Positions 9,366 to 18,979 of a DNA stretch of 64,000 bases are shown here, in pieces. The position numbers and the translations under genes were made by a program. The notes beneath the pieces are model-generated. The model was not told the origin of the DNA. It did no database searches and was given only the letters and a program-made list of their open reading frames with translations. Each line of letters opens with the position of its first letter. Position 1 is the stretch's first letter. Origin of the DNA: Blattabacterium sp. (Blaberus giganteus) (GTDB taxonomy: Bacteria > Bacteroidota > Bacteroidia > Flavobacteriales > Blattabacteriaceae); the NCBI RefSeq assembly GCF_000262715.1, contig NC_017924.1, positions 372,001 to 436,000 of the forward strand. Reading direction: 5' to 3'.

Positions 9366-10283
9366 TCATAAAAAAAGATTGTCAACTGACAAATATCTTT
9401 CCCCAGTATCATAATTTAAAGTTAATATTATCGATTGTTTTGAAAATTTATATAATTGTTTTTCTATAGCAGATAATGACGCTCCAGTAGATATTCCAAC
9501 AAGAATTCCTTCTTTTTTTGCAGTTTTTCTAACATAATGAAAAGCTTCTTCTTTAGATACTAAAAAAGATCCATCTAATATTTTTACATTCAAAATAGAT
9601 GGAATAAAACCTGCGCCTAATCCTTGTAAAGCGTGAGGATTGGGTTCACCGCCTAATATAACTGGAGATTCTATAGGTTCTACAGAAAATATTTTTATAT
9701 TTGGAAATTTATTTTTTAATACTTCTCCTATTCCAGTAATATGACCTCCAGTTCCTACTCCTGTTATGAAATAATCTATTCCTTTAGGAAAAGCATTAAT
9801 AATTTCTTTTGCTGTTGTATTTTTATGTATATTCGGATTTGAAACATTATCAAATTGTTTAGGCATCCAAGAATTTGGAATAGTATTAATTAATTCTTCT
9901 GCTTTTTTAATAGCTCCTTTCATTCCATTTTCTTTTGGAGTAAGAACAAATTTTGCTCCAAAAATAGAAAATAATTTTCTTCTTTCAAGACTCATTGATT
10001 CTGGCATAACTAAAATAAGACGATAACCCTTTACAGAACACACCATAGCTAATCCTATTCCTGTATTACCAGAAGTTGGTTCTATAATAATGTCTCCTTT
10101 ATGAATAATTTCCTTTTCTTCTGCGTCTTCTATCATAGATAATGCGATTCTATCTTTTATACTTCCTCCAGGGTTATTCCTTTCCAATTTAATCCAAACC
10201 TGATGATTAGGGAATAATCTTTTAAGATGTACATGAGGCGTATTTCCGATAGTTTTTAAAATGCTATCAACTTTAACTTTCAT
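9366..10283 (-). CDS. cysK: Cysteine synthase (O-acetylserine sulfhydrylase)
   Basis: This PLP enzyme joins O-acetylserine and sulfide to make cysteine. The 305-residue protein has the Schiff-base lysine in GGSIKDR (Lys43), the substrate-binding TSGNTG at 70-75, the phosphate-binding GVGTGGHITG and the C-terminal GISTGAS. The length and motifs fit type A/B O-acetylserine sulfhydrylases. It sits nine bases downstream of cysE, so the two consecutive enzymes are surely cotranscribed. CysM is an alternative name that sequence alone cannot exclude. Confidence 0.93.
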   Translation of the reverse strand: MKVKVDSILKTIGNTPHVHLKRLFPNHQVWIKLERNNPGGSIKDRIALSMIEDAEEKEIIHKGDIIIEPTSGNTGIGLAMVCSVKGYRLILVMPESMSLERRKLFSIFGAKFVLTPKENGMKGAIKKAEELINTIPNSWMPKQFDNVSNPNIHKNTTAKEIINAFPKGIDYFITGVGTGGHITGIGEVLKNKFPNIKIFSVEPIESPVILGGEPNPHALQGLGAGFIPSILNVKILDGSFLVSKEEAFHYVRKTAKKEGILVGISTGASLSAIEKQLYKFSKQSIILTLNYDTGERYLSVDNLFL

Positions 10284-10292
10284 TTTTTTTAA

Positions 10293-11117
10293 TTATATCA
10301 TAAAATTAATGGGATTAGGAAAAGGACTATTATTTCTCATTTTTATTTCGTTTTTCTGATATACTATAGAGAAAGGAGGAACACTTTTGGTAACCCAAAC
10401 ATTACCTCCAAGTACACAATCATGACCTATTACTGTTTCTCCCCCCAAAACAGTGGCACCGGCATAAATAGTTACTCTATCTTCTATTGTAGGATGACGT
10501 TTTGTATTCGCTAATTTTTTATCCACATAAATTGCTCCTAAAGTTACACCTTGATATATTTTTACTTTATCTCCTATTTTTGTACTAGAACCTATAACTA
10601 TTCCTGTTCCATGATCAACAGCAAAAGCTTCTCCTATTCTTGCAGAGGCATGAATATCAACTCCAGTTTTACTGTGTGCATATTCTGTAATTAATCTTGG
10701 AATTATTGGAATTTTTTGAATCCATAATTGATGTGCTATCCGATATAATGCAGTAGCAAAAAAACCAGGATAAGAAAGAAAAATTTCTTCGATAACTGTT
10801 GCTGCAGGATCCGATTTCAATATTGCATTAGCATCTATTACCAATGTATTATAAATACTAGGAACTTCTCTAAAAAAAATCCGAGTAAAATTCACCGAAT
10901 CTTTTTCATTCAGATTTAATTCAATAAAAATTTCATATAAAATTCTTTGTAATTTCTCGTAATTTTTTTTAAAAAGAACTGTATCATTCAAAATATTTCG
11001 ATCTGGAGTAAATAAAGTGTAAAACAATTTTTTCACAAAAAACTCTGATTTTTTCTTATCAGGAAAAACATCTTTTTTTTTATTATTTTCAAATATGGTT
11101 GTTAAAAAATCTAACAT
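10293..11117 (-). CDS. cysE: Serine O-acetyltransferase
   Basis: CysE acetylates serine with acetyl-CoA, committing it to cysteine. The 274-residue protein has an alpha-helical N-terminal domain and a left-handed beta-helix of hexapeptide repeats from about residue 150. The signature VDIHASARIGEAFAVDHGTG holds the catalytic His and Asp, and GATVLGGETVIGHDCVLGGN completes the helix. The long N-terminal region (about 150 residues) is the Bacteroidetes/plant-like SATase form. The start codon directly follows the TAA stop of an upstream 72-codon ORF in the same frame. The C-terminal Ile that usually docks into CysK is matched here: the protein ends in MI. Confidence 0.93.
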   Translation of the reverse strand: MLDFLTTIFENNKKKDVFPDKKKSEFFVKKLFYTLFTPDRNILNDTVLFKKNYEKLQRILYEIFIELNLNEKDSVNFTRIFFREVPSIYNTLVIDANAILKSDPAATVIEEIFLSYPGFFATALYRIAHQLWIQKIPIIPRLITEYAHSKTGVDIHASARIGEAFAVDHGTGIVIGSSTKIGDKVKIYQGVTLGAIYVDKKLANTKRHPTIEDRVTIYAGATVLGGETVIGHDCVLGGNVWVTKSVPPFSIVYQKNEIKMRNNSPFPNPINFMI

Positions 11118-11336
11118 TTATTTTGATTGTATCAAACAAACACTGTGTGTATAAAAAACGGAAACACTATTTATCCTTTTCATTTTTTGTAAGAATGTAG
11201 AATCGGTAGGTTTTTTTGTTTTTTTATTCGGATTTTCATAATTCTTAACAGGTTTATTTATAATTATTTTATAAAAAACCCTCCAAATTATTTTAGGTAT
11301 ATTCATTTCATTCATTCCCTTCCTTCTATTTACCAT
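11118..11336 (-). CDS. Possible 72-residue leader ORF in front of cysE
   Basis: An open frame of 72 codons ends with TAA directly abutting the cysE ATG and in the same frame. The product is basic, opens MVNRRKGMNEMNIPKII and resembles nothing I recognise. A consensus-like -7 element lies just upstream of its first ATG, so transcription would start close to or within the ORF; internal ATGs at 11315 and 11306 are alternative starts. It could be a coupled leader peptide, an untranslated cysE leader, or a chance ORF. CysE itself looks complete without it. One Cys codon is near its end, too few to suggest classical attenuation. Confidence 0.3.
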   Translation of the reverse strand: MVNRRKGMNEMNIPKIIWRVFYKIIINKPVKNYENPNKKTKKPTDSTFLQKMKRINSVSVFYTHSVCLIQSK

Positions 11337-11340
11337 TACA

Positions 11341-11348
11341 CAAATATA
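11341..11348 (-). promoter_or_regulatory. Putative -7 element for the cysE operon
   Basis: TATATTTG on the minus strand matches TAnnTTTG exactly. It places a transcript start near 11335, which gives cysE a leader of about 218 bases. No good -33 element is seen. Confidence 0.35.
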
Positions 11349-11375
11349 TAAGAATTTCTTCTTTTTAAAAAAACA

Positions 11376-11390
11376 TGTTATATTATAACA
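11376..11390. repeat. 15-base palindrome upstream of icd
   Basis: TGTTATATTATAACA has perfect 7-base arms around a central T and lies 14 bases before the chosen icd start, in the icd-cysE divergent spacer. This is operator-like in form and position, but no regulator is known. Confidence 0.4.
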
Positions 11391-11404
11391 AACTTTTCAA
11401 ATTC

Positions 11405-12640
11405 ATGAAAAAAATTAAAGTCAACAATCCTATAGTAGAAATAGATGGGGATGAAATGGCTAGAGTTATATGGAAATATATAAAAAAATATTTTATTCTA
11501 CCTTATTTAGATATAAATATCATTTACTTCGATTTAGGAATAGAAAATAGAAATATAACGAATGACCAAATTACTATAGACGCCGCTCATGCTATAAAAA
11601 AATATAATGTAGGAATTAAATGCGCAACAATTACGCCAGATGAAGATAGAATGAAAGAATTTCATCTAAAGAAAATGTGGAAATCTCCAAATGGAACTAT
11701 TAGAAATATAATCAACGGAACTGTTTTTAGAGAACCTATTATCGTAAAAAATATTCCTCGTTCGATTAAAAATTGGAAAAATCCCATATGTATAGCTAGA
11801 CATGGTTATGGAGATCAATATCAAGCTACAGATTTTTTCATTAAAAAAAAAGGAAAATTATATATTTCTTTTGTTCCAGATGACGAAAAAAATAAACCAA
11901 TAAAATTTGAAATTCATCATTTTATGGGACCAGGAGTCGCTATGGGAATGTATAATACTGATCAATCTATATATGGATTTGCTCGTTCTTGTTTTAACTA
12001 TTCTGTATATAAAAAATGGCCTCTTTTTTTATCTACTAAAAATACTATATTGAAAGCATATGATGGAAGATTTAAAAATATATTTCAAGAAATATATAAT
12101 AATGAATTCAAATCAAAATTTGAAAATTTACAGATTACTTATGAACATCGTTTGATTGATGATATGCTGGCAAAAGCAATTAAATTAAATGGAAAATTTA
12201 TATGGGCTTGTAAAAATTATGATGGAGATCTGTTATCAGATTGTATAGCTCAAGGATTTGGTTCATTAGGAATGATGACTTCTATTTTGCTTACTACAGA
12301 TGGAAAAACTTTAGAATCTGAAGCAGCTCACGGCACTATAACAAGGCATTATAGATTACATCAAAATGGAAAAGAAACATCTACCAATCCTATTGCTTCT
12401 ATTTTTTCTTGGACTCGTGGTCTTAAACATCGCGCTGTTTTAGATAAAAATAAAGATCTAAAATTATTTTCGGAAAAAATGGAAAAAACATGTATAGACT
12501 TTATTGAATCCGGAAAAATGACTAAAGATTTATTTCAATTGTCTTATAAAAATAAAAAAACATGTAATTATTTAAATACCAATATTTTTCTTGAAAAATT
12601 AAGAATTCTTTTTGATAAAAAAATGAATCAAAGTATATAA
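11405..12640 (+). CDS. icd: Isocitrate dehydrogenase (NADP-dependent, eukaryote-like type II)
   Basis: Icd converts isocitrate to 2-oxoglutarate in the TCA cycle. The protein opens [18 protein letters not shown], typical of the eukaryote-like homodimeric NADP-IDH found in Bacteroidetes, rather than the E. coli type. KSPNGTIRN binds isocitrate, [11 protein letters not shown] and [21 protein letters not shown] carry the metal-binding Asp residues, and [13 protein letters not shown] binds NADP. A longer ORF begins at 11375, but 11405 is chosen because family alignment begins at this Met and the upstream ten codons run through a palindrome. Length from here is 411 residues. It converges on menE with a 3-base gap. 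Confidence 0.9.
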   Translation: MKKIKVNNPIVEIDGDEMARVIWKYIKKYFILPYLDINIIYFDLGIENRNITNDQITIDAAHAIKKYNVGIKCATITPDEDRMKEFHLKKMWKSPNGTIRNIINGTVFREPIIVKNIPRSIKNWKNPICIARHGYGDQYQATDFFIKKKGKLYISFVPDDEKNKPIKFEIHHFMGPGVAMGMYNTDQSIYGFARSCFNYSVYKKWPLFLSTKNTILKAYDGRFKNIFQEIYNNEFKSKFENLQITYEHRLIDDMLAKAIKLNGKFIWACKNYDGDLLSDCIAQGFGSLGMMTSILLTTDGKTLESEAAHGTITRHYRLHQNGKETSTNPIASIFSWTRGLKHRAVLDKNKDLKLFSEKMEKTCIDFIESGKMTKDLFQLSYKNKKTCNYLNTNIFLEKLRILFDKKMNQSI

Positions 12641-12643
12641 ATA

Positions 12644-13687
12644 TTATGTTTTTATCTTTATCAGTTTTTTCATAATTTCTTTTCTTCTGAATTTATCCAA
12701 TAAATTTTCCGTAAAATGAGAAATAAAAAAAATATTTTTTGGTTTATAAAATTTTTTTTTACCATTAAAAATATTATCTGGAATATCTAATGAAAAAGGA
12801 TTTCCTTCAATAATCAATATTATTTTCTCTCCTAAAATTTTATCTGGGATTGAGGATATAAAAAATCGTTTATCACAAGGAATAAAGGAACTAATTTCTC
12901 TTTCTATTAACTCAGGAATAATTTTAATTCCTCCACTGTTAATAATATTATCATATCTACCGATCCAAGTAAATGTATTTTCAGATATCATATGAACAAC
13001 ATCATTTGTTTGCACAAATGAATTCATACTGCATGAAGAAAAAATACCTAAACAATTTCTATTATCAACACTCAAAGATACATCTTGAAATGATTTATAA
13101 AAAGTAGATTTATTTGATCCATTAATCTTTTTTATGGCTATATGACCTGAAGTTTCTGTCATTCCATAAGTGGAATAACAAATGGTTGAAATATTTTGCA
13201 ATTTTTCTTCTAAAATATTTGATATTGAATATCCTCCTATTAAAACAATTTTAATATTTTTTAAGTATTTTAAACTAAAATAAACTTGCATGGGAACCAT
13301 TGATGTAATGTCAAAATGTTCCTTAATGTTTTTTAAAGGATTAGATGATGGAGGAACACAATATATCTTCCACTTAAAAATAATAGCACGTACTAAAAAC
13401 ATTTTAGCAGCTATAAAATCTGGAGATAAACATAATAATCCTCTAATTTCTTTTTTTTTCAGTTTTAAAAATTCTACAGTTTTTATAGCTCTTTCATACA
13501 TATGTTCTTTACGTAAAGAAATGACTTTAGAAACTCCTGTTGTTCCAGAAGTTAAAGACAATATAGGTTTGTTTTCATACCAATTTTTTAAAAATGAAAA
13601 AATAGCTTTTTTCCAATCTTTATTTTGTTCTTTGAAATCTTGATCTTTTAAAAAATTAGTTTTTTTAGAAGAAAAATCTATCCACAT
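12644..13687 (-). CDS. menE: O-succinylbenzoate-CoA ligase
   Basis: MenE activates o-succinylbenzoate to its CoA thioester through an acyl-adenylate, feeding MenB. The 347-residue protein is short, as in Bacteroidetes. The AMP-binding P-loop TSGTTGVSK is at 46-54. STYGMTETSGHIA and the hinge GRYDNIINSGGIKI are present, and the C-terminal subdomain carries the late Lys in DKFRRKEI. It is the last gene of the men operon, 12 bases after menC. Confidence 0.88.
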   Translation of the reverse strand: MWIDFSSKKTNFLKDQDFKEQNKDWKKAIFSFLKNWYENKPILSLTSGTTGVSKVISLRKEHMYERAIKTVEFLKLKKKEIRGLLCLSPDFIAAKMFLVRAIIFKWKIYCVPPSSNPLKNIKEHFDITSMVPMQVYFSLKYLKNIKIVLIGGYSISNILEEKLQNISTICYSTYGMTETSGHIAIKKINGSNKSTFYKSFQDVSLSVDNRNCLGIFSSCSMNSFVQTNDVVHMISENTFTWIGRYDNIINSGGIKIIPELIEREISSFIPCDKRFFISSIPDKILGEKIILIIEGNPFSLDIPDNIFNGKKKFYKPKNIFFISHFTENLLDKFRRKEIMKKLIKIKT

Positions 13688-13699
13688 TTTTATTAATTA

Positions 13700-14800
13700 T
13701 TAATTTAATAATGTTTCTATTCTCCATTTCGTAAATGGATTAAACCAAATAAAACCCTTTTTAATTTCTAAAGAGGAAATCCAATTGTTTATGTATAAAA
13801 TTCCAGTATTTAATCCATGTGCATTAAAAAAATTTTTATGACTATATTTATTTTGCATCATAAAAGTCCACTGAGCTATCGCATTAATTCCGATATTACT
13901 TTCTAAAGAAGAACTAATGTACCATTTTATTTTTCTTTTTTCAGCTTCTAATATCCATTCTTCAGATCCATAAAATCCATTATTTATACTAGGTTTCAAT
14001 ACTATATATTGGGGTGAAATTATATCCAATAATCTTTTTTTTTTTTTTAATATATTTACATTTTCTAGTTCTTCGTCTAATGCTATAGGCAATTTTGATT
14101 TTTCACATATTTCTGACATATATTTCCAATTTCCAGGTAATATAGGTTGTTCTATAAAATCAATTATATCCAAATCATAAAATTTATTTAAATAATATAA
14201 AGCCATTTGAATATTTTCAAAGCAACCATTTGCATCTACACGTATTTTTATTGATGGATATATTTTTTTTATTTTATTTAAAACAATAAATTGATTCTCA
14301 ATTAATTCTTTATTAATTTTCATTTTTATAAATGAAAAACCTTTCATAATTTGATTTTCTATTTCTTTTATTGCATATTTTGTCTTATTAAAAGAATTTA
14401 ACCACATTAAATTATTTGTAGGAATTCCTTCGTTTCCATGAGTAAATTCAGAATGATATAAGATAGGAAATTCATTTTTCAAACTTAAAAATGCTTGCTC
14501 TAACCCAAATAAGATAGATGAATATGAGATATATTTATAATAATAATATATTTCTGTTTTTTTTAAAAAAATAATTTTCTTGTAAATATTTTCCAATTCT
14601 ATCTCAAATTTTTTTAGGTTTTTTAAAGCATATTTATCCAATATTGGATTACATTCTCCTATTCCTATTTTATTATTTTTTATTAATATAATGAACCAGA
14701 TAACATTTTTTTGAAATGTTCTATTAGAATTAAATATTTTTTTTCTAAAGAAAAATGTTCGTTTTTTCAAAAAACAATTAATCTCTTTATACTTGTTCAT
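13700..14800 (-). CDS. menC: o-Succinylbenzoate synthase
   Basis: MenC dehydrates SHCHC to o-succinylbenzoate in menaquinone synthesis. The enolase-superfamily catalytic set is complete: K159-x-K161 in FIKMKINKE, metal ligands Asp189 (RVDANG), Glu217 (FIEQP) and Asp242 (ALDEE), and the general-acid Lys269 (VLKP). The length of 366 is normal. The start follows the UPF0173 gene stop with no spacing (14801/14800), so translation is probably coupled. menD and menF are not in the window. Confidence 0.9.
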   Translation of the reverse strand: MNKYKEINCFLKKRTFFFRKKIFNSNRTFQKNVIWFIILIKNNKIGIGECNPILDKYALKNLKKFEIELENIYKKIIFLKKTEIYYYYKYISYSSILFGLEQAFLSLKNEFPILYHSEFTHGNEGIPTNNLMWLNSFNKTKYAIKEIENQIMKGFSFIKMKINKELIENQFIVLNKIKKIYPSIKIRVDANGCFENIQMALYYLNKFYDLDIIDFIEQPILPGNWKYMSEICEKSKLPIALDEELENVNILKKKKRLLDIISPQYIVLKPSINNGFYGSEEWILEAEKRKIKWYISSSLESNIGINAIAQWTFMMQNKYSHKNFFNAHGLNTGILYINNWISSLEIKKGFIWFNPFTKWRIETLLN

Positions 14801-15490
14801 TTATTTAACATATATAGTTTTTTCCTTTTCCAATAAAATTAATTCTTTTCCTTTTTCAAAAAATCTTTTTTTTGCTTGTTTCTTATTAATTCGAATATCT
14901 TCAAAAGTATCATAATGAACTCCTAATATTTTTTCAGATTTCAAAAGATCTGAAGCAAGAATAGCTTCTTCTATGTCCATAGTATATCTTCCTCCTATTG
15001 GTAAAATAGAAAGTTTTAATTTTCCAAAATAAGGAATAAGGCTCATTTCATACATTACAGATGTATCTCCTGATATATATAAATTTCCTTCATCTGTATG
15101 TAGAAGAAATCCTCCTGGATTTCCTCCATAAGTTCCATCATTAAAAACACTAGAATGAGTTGCCCAAATATATTTTAATTTTCCAAAAGGAAAAGATATA
15201 AAAGAACCATAATTCATTCCATATGTTTTTATTCCTTTTTTTCCAAAATAATTAGATATTTCATAATTAGAAATAACTAAAACATTATCAAATTTACGTG
15301 AAAATAATTCCACATCACATACATGATCATAATGCGCATGAGTTAATAAAATATAATCTATATTTTGAAATTTTTTCAAAAAATTAGTATTTCTAAAAAC
15401 AGGATTTTCAGAAAAAAAAGGATCAATTAATAAATATTTATCATGTATTTTTAACATACATGTACTATGAGCAAAAAAAGTAACTTTCAT
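14801..15490 (-). CDS. UPF0173 metal-dependent hydrolase inside the men operon
   Basis: A metallo-beta-lactamase-fold protein of 229 residues. HAHYDH at 51-56 gives the HxHxDH metal site, with further ligands in ATHSS, SGDTS and GVHYDT. The family (UPF0173, YtkL-like) has no agreed substrate. It sits between menA and menC with 0-3 base spacing in a tight menaquinone operon, and no hotdog-fold DHNA-CoA thioesterase is visible here. Since MBL-fold enzymes include thioester hydrolases (glyoxalase II), a DHNA-CoA thioesterase role is a reasonable but untested inference. Confidence 0.82.
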   Translation of the reverse strand: MKVTFFAHSTCMLKIHDKYLLIDPFFSENPVFRNTNFLKKFQNIDYILLTHAHYDHVCDVELFSRKFDNVLVISNYEISNYFGKKGIKTYGMNYGSFISFPFGKLKYIWATHSSVFNDGTYGGNPGGFLLHTDEGNLYISGDTSVMYEMSLIPYFGKLKLSILPIGGRYTMDIEEAILASDLLKSEKILGVHYDTFEDIRINKKQAKKRFFEKGKELILLEKEKTIYVK

Positions 15491-15493
15491 AAT

Positions 15494-16399
15494 TTATAAA
15501 ATAAAACCAATTCCTATACCAAGTTCATATAAAAAAGTGAGTATAACTAATTTTTTCAATTCAGAATTGAACAATTTTTTTTCTTTTATATAAATTATAT
15601 TTTTAATGTGCAATATTAAAAATATAACAGTAAAAATAAAAAAAAACCATTGATAAACAGTTTTTTGATTCAAAAATATAAAATATGAACCTAAAAATAT
15701 AGAAATCAATATAATAAATGCATGATATAATTTTGCATATTTTATGCCTAACCATACAGGTATAGTATATTTTCTATTTTCACAATCATTATTCAAATCT
15801 CTCATATTATTAATATTTAAAACTCCTACATTCAAAAATCCTATAGATAAAGAAAGAATAAATATATCAACACATAAAGTATAAGTATACAAAAAATAGC
15901 TTCCTTTTATTGAAAGAACACCAAAAAAAATCATAACAAATAGATCGCCCATTCCGATTTTATATCCATAAGGATTAGATCCAATGGAATATTTTATTGA
16001 ACTATATATACATATAAAAATACCTATGAAATATAGAATAAAAATAAAAAAATTTTTCCATAAAATAGTTTTGCAAAACAATAATAATCCTGAAAAAAAA
16101 GATAATATAGAAAATATATAGATAGCTTTTTTCATTTCTGATAAAGAAATAAAACCACATTGAACTGTTCTTTTGGGGCCTACTCGTTTTAAATTATCTA
16201 CTCCTGTTATACTATCTCCATAATCATTTGAAAAATTGGCTAATATTTGCAATAACAAAGCAGTAATAACACACAGAATATAAGCAGTAATACTTACATT
16301 TGTTCTAGATTTGGATATAAAAAAACTCAAAGTTACACCAGAAAAAGATAAAGGTAAAGTATAAATACGAGCTGCATAAATCCAATACTTTAATTTCAT
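15494..16399 (-). CDS. menA: 1,4-Dihydroxy-2-naphthoate polyprenyltransferase
   Basis: MenA is an integral-membrane UbiA-family enzyme that attaches the isoprenoid tail to DHNA. The 301-residue protein has about eight or nine hydrophobic helices. The first Asp-rich prenyl-diphosphate motif is NDYGD at 58-62, followed by [17 protein letters not shown]. The second Asp region is [15 protein letters not shown]. Its ATG overlaps the menB stop by four bases, showing translational coupling. Confidence 0.9.
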   Translation of the reverse strand: MKLKYWIYAARIYTLPLSFSGVTLSFFISKSRTNVSITAYILCVITALLLQILANFSNDYGDSITGVDNLKRVGPKRTVQCGFISLSEMKKAIYIFSILSFFSGLLLFCKTILWKNFFIFILYFIGIFICIYSSIKYSIGSNPYGYKIGMGDLFVMIFFGVLSIKGSYFLYTYTLCVDIFILSLSIGFLNVGVLNINNMRDLNNDCENRKYTIPVWLGIKYAKLYHAFIILISIFLGSYFIFLNQKTVYQWFFFIFTVIFLILHIKNIIYIKEKKLFNSELKKLVILTFLYELGIGIGFIL

Positions 16400-17220
16400 A
16401 AAAATTTTGTAAATTTTTTAAAATTTGGAGATCTTTTTTCTAAAAAAGCTTTTTTTCCTTCTTGAGATTCTTCCATTAAATAAAACATTAAAGTAGCATC
16501 TCCTGTCAACTGCATTAATCCATGTTGTCCATCCAACTCAGCGTTTAAACTACGTTTTATCATCCTTAAAGACATAGGACTTCTTTTTTGTATAATTCGA
16601 CACCACTCTATGGTTTCTTTTTCCAATTCTTTTTTTTTTACAACTTTATTAATTAATCCCATTTCTAAAGCTTCTTTAGCAGTATATTTTTTACATAAAA
16701 ACCACATTTCTCGTGTTTTTTTTTGTCCAATATGACGAGCTAAATATGAACATCCAAATCCTCCATCAAAAGACCCAACTTTTGGCCCAACTTGACTAAA
16801 AATAGCATTATCAGAAGCTATAGTTAAATCGCAAACAACATGCAAAACATGACCTCCTCCTACTGCATATCCATTAACCATAGCAATAACTGGTTTAGGG
16901 ATTTCTCTTATTCTTTTATAAAAATCTAAAATATTTAATCTTGGAACTCCATCTTTATCTAAATACCCACCCATTCCTCTTGTGGTTTGATCTCCACCAG
17001 AACAAAAAGATTTATTTCCAGACCCAGTTATAATCAATACATCTATATCACTTCTATTGCTACATATATTTATAGCATCTATCATTTCATTAACTGTTTC
17101 TACACGAAATGCATTATGACACCATGGCCTATTAATCTCTATTTTAGAAATACCTTCTCCGAAAAAAAATAAAATATCTTCATATTTTTTAATAGGAGTC
17201 CAATCTATAGTATAATTCAT
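16396..17220 (-). CDS. menB: 1,4-Dihydroxy-2-naphthoyl-CoA synthase
   Basis: MenB, a crotonase-fold enzyme, cyclises o-succinylbenzoyl-CoA to DHNA-CoA. The 274-residue protein has the family segment [20 protein letters not shown], the oxyanion-hole [11 protein letters not shown], and [16 protein letters not shown], where the Asp takes part in catalysis. It is the first gene of the operon menB-menA-hydrolase-menC-menE. Upstream (17221-17285) is a short divergent spacer to a small membrane-protein gene. Confidence 0.93.
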   Translation of the reverse strand: MNYTIDWTPIKKYEDILFFFGEGISKIEINRPWCHNAFRVETVNEMIDAINICSNRSDIDVLIITGSGNKSFCSGGDQTTRGMGGYLDKDGVPRLNILDFYKRIREIPKPVIAMVNGYAVGGGHVLHVVCDLTIASDNAIFSQVGPKVGSFDGGFGCSYLARHIGQKKTREMWFLCKKYTAKEALEMGLINKVVKKKELEKETIEWCRIIQKRSPMSLRMIKRSLNAELDGQHGLMQLTGDATLMFYLMEESQEGKKAFLEKRSPNFKKFTKFL

Positions 17221-17285
17221 AATATTAAAATTAAAAATTGATGTTTATTTTTACAAAATAACAAAAAAAGAGATTCTATTATGTT

Positions 17286-17696
17286 ATGTTACGTAATATA
17301 TTGTCTATATCTATAGGTGTTGTGATAAGTATTGTGGAGATACTTTGTTCTATAAAACTTGTAAAAAAATGGTTTGCAAAAATACAATTAATTCCATTAA
17401 AAAAATTCAAATATCTTTTGACTGAAGCTCCTACTGAATTTTTCATAATTTTAATTTTTTTTTATGCCTCTAGCGCTTTATTAGGAGGGATAATCACTGC
17501 ATTTTTTACAAAGAATGCAAAAAAAGCTTATGCTATATTAACAGGTTTTATTTTATTTATTATTACCATATTTCATATGTTTTTTTATCCATTTCCATTA
17601 TGGTTTAAAATAATGATATTACCTATTTTTTCCTTTTTTTCATATATAGGAGGAAATTTTATAGAATTTTTACAAAGAAAAAAATGGATAAATTAA
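17286..17696 (+). CDS. Small four-helix membrane protein of unknown function
   Basis: A 136-residue very hydrophobic protein with about four predicted membrane helices (about 4-25, 50-72, 82-101 and 105-127). The pattern, including GGIITAFF, FYPFPLWF and IGGNFIEF, resembles small membrane proteins of about 140 residues that are common in Flavobacteriia and have no assigned function. The 3' end overlaps the convergent nhaD 3' end by 27 bases, so both genes share terminal DNA. An 8-base palindrome TTACGTAA lies just after its ATG. No function is proposed. Confidence 0.65.
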   Translation: MLRNILSISIGVVISIVEILCSIKLVKKWFAKIQLIPLKKFKYLLTEAPTEFFIILIFFYASSALLGGIITAFFTKNAKKAYAILTGFILFIITIFHMFFYPFPLWFKIMILPIFSFFSYIGGNFIEFLQRKKWIN

Positions 17697-18941
17697 TAAA
17701 TAAATAAAGCCAGATATATATCCGATTAAAGCAATCCAACTAATTTTTTTTAAATACCAAAAAAAATCAATCTTTTCCATGCTCATAGCTGCCACACCTG
17801 CAGCAGATCCTATAAGAAAAATGCTTCCTCCTGTTCCAGAAACATAAGCTATAAAATGCCATAAATCATGATTAATCGAATAAGAAAACATAGCTATGGT
17901 AGCAGCTACTAAAGGAACATTATCTATAATAGAAGAAATTAATCCAAATAAAAAAGTTGTAATTTTCCATGTATAAACAGTTTCATTTATCCAATGAGAT
18001 AATCTATATAATTTTCCCATAGATTCCAGAGAGGAAACAGAAAGTAAAATACCCAAAAAAAATAAAACACTAGATATATCTATTTTTTTTAATGTATCAT
18101 CTATAATAGATTTTGATTTATATTTCTTAGATGTTATAAGAAGTATAATTCCTAAAGAAAACATTATTCCCATGTATGGAGGAATTCCTATTATAGTTTT
18201 AAAAATTGGGACAAGTAACATTAGAAATAAACCTATTTTTAACATAAAAAAACCTCTATTTATCGAATCTCTTGAGAGATCATTTTTTTTGATTTGAATA
18301 TTTCCATTAAAAATAGACATATAAGAAGCAATTAAAGTAGAAATAACCATACACAATATAGATGGTATAAATATTTTTTTTATAAGATAAATTGTAGTTA
18401 CTTTATTAGAAATCCATAACATAGTTGTAGTTATATCTCCAATTGGAGACCAAACTCCTCCTGCATTAGCAGATATAATAACTAGTCCCAAATAATATAA
18501 ACGATCTTTATAATTGTAAATTGTTTTTCTCAAAAGAGAAATCAAAACCATAGTAGCCGTAAGATTATCTATTATAGCAGATAATAAAAAAGAAACTATA
18601 CTTATGATCCATAAAAATTTACGTTTTGTATTTTTACTTGTACAAAGTAATTCTTTTAAAGCTTCAAATCCAGAATATTTTTCAATGACAGCAATAATAG
18701 ACATAGCTCCAATAAGAAAAAAAACAATTTCCGATGCTCTTCCCAGATGAAATAATAATAAATATTTAGGATTTTTTTTTATAATTAAATGTTGATCATA
18801 CTCATAGACTGGAATATTAAAGTATATAATTAAAGACCAACAAATAGAAGCCATCAAAATAGATGTAATAACTTTATTTACAGAGAAAAAACTCTCAAGA
18901 GTAATTAATAAATATCCAAAGATAAAAATTAAAATTACCAT
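17670..18941 (-). CDS. nhaD: NhaD-family sodium/proton antiporter
   Basis: An ion-transporter-superfamily protein of 423 residues with about 11-13 membrane helices that should exchange Na+ (or Li+) for protons across the inner membrane. NhaD hallmarks are present: SAIIDNLTATMVLISL, ISANAGGVWSPIGDITTTML, IIDNVPLVAATIAMFS and GTGGSIFLIGSAAGVAAM. The paired DN motifs in antiparallel halves suggest an intact transport core. It lies 38 bases downstream of eno and may be read from the same transcript. Its retention suggests a need for Na+ or pH homeostasis inside the host cell. Confidence 0.88.
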   Translation of the reverse strand: MVILIFIFGYLLITLESFFSVNKVITSILMASICWSLIIYFNIPVYEYDQHLIIKKNPKYLLLFHLGRASEIVFFLIGAMSIIAVIEKYSGFEALKELLCTSKNTKRKFLWIISIVSFLLSAIIDNLTATMVLISLLRKTIYNYKDRLYYLGLVIISANAGGVWSPIGDITTTMLWISNKVTTIYLIKKIFIPSILCMVISTLIASYMSIFNGNIQIKKNDLSRDSINRGFFMLKIGLFLMLLVPIFKTIIGIPPYMGIMFSLGIILLITSKKYKSKSIIDDTLKKIDISSVLFFLGILLSVSSLESMGKLYRLSHWINETVYTWKITTFLFGLISSIIDNVPLVAATIAMFSYSINHDLWHFIAYVSGTGGSIFLIGSAAGVAAMSMEKIDFFWYLKKISWIALIGYISGFIYLLIYPFFSL

Positions 18942-18979
18942 TGATTATTGTATTGTTCTATTCTAATATTATTGATTAT

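Noticed and set aside
13290..13643. 117-residue plus-strand frame antisense to menE
   Set aside because: Antisense to a well-supported enzyme; composition matches a reverse reading of menE.
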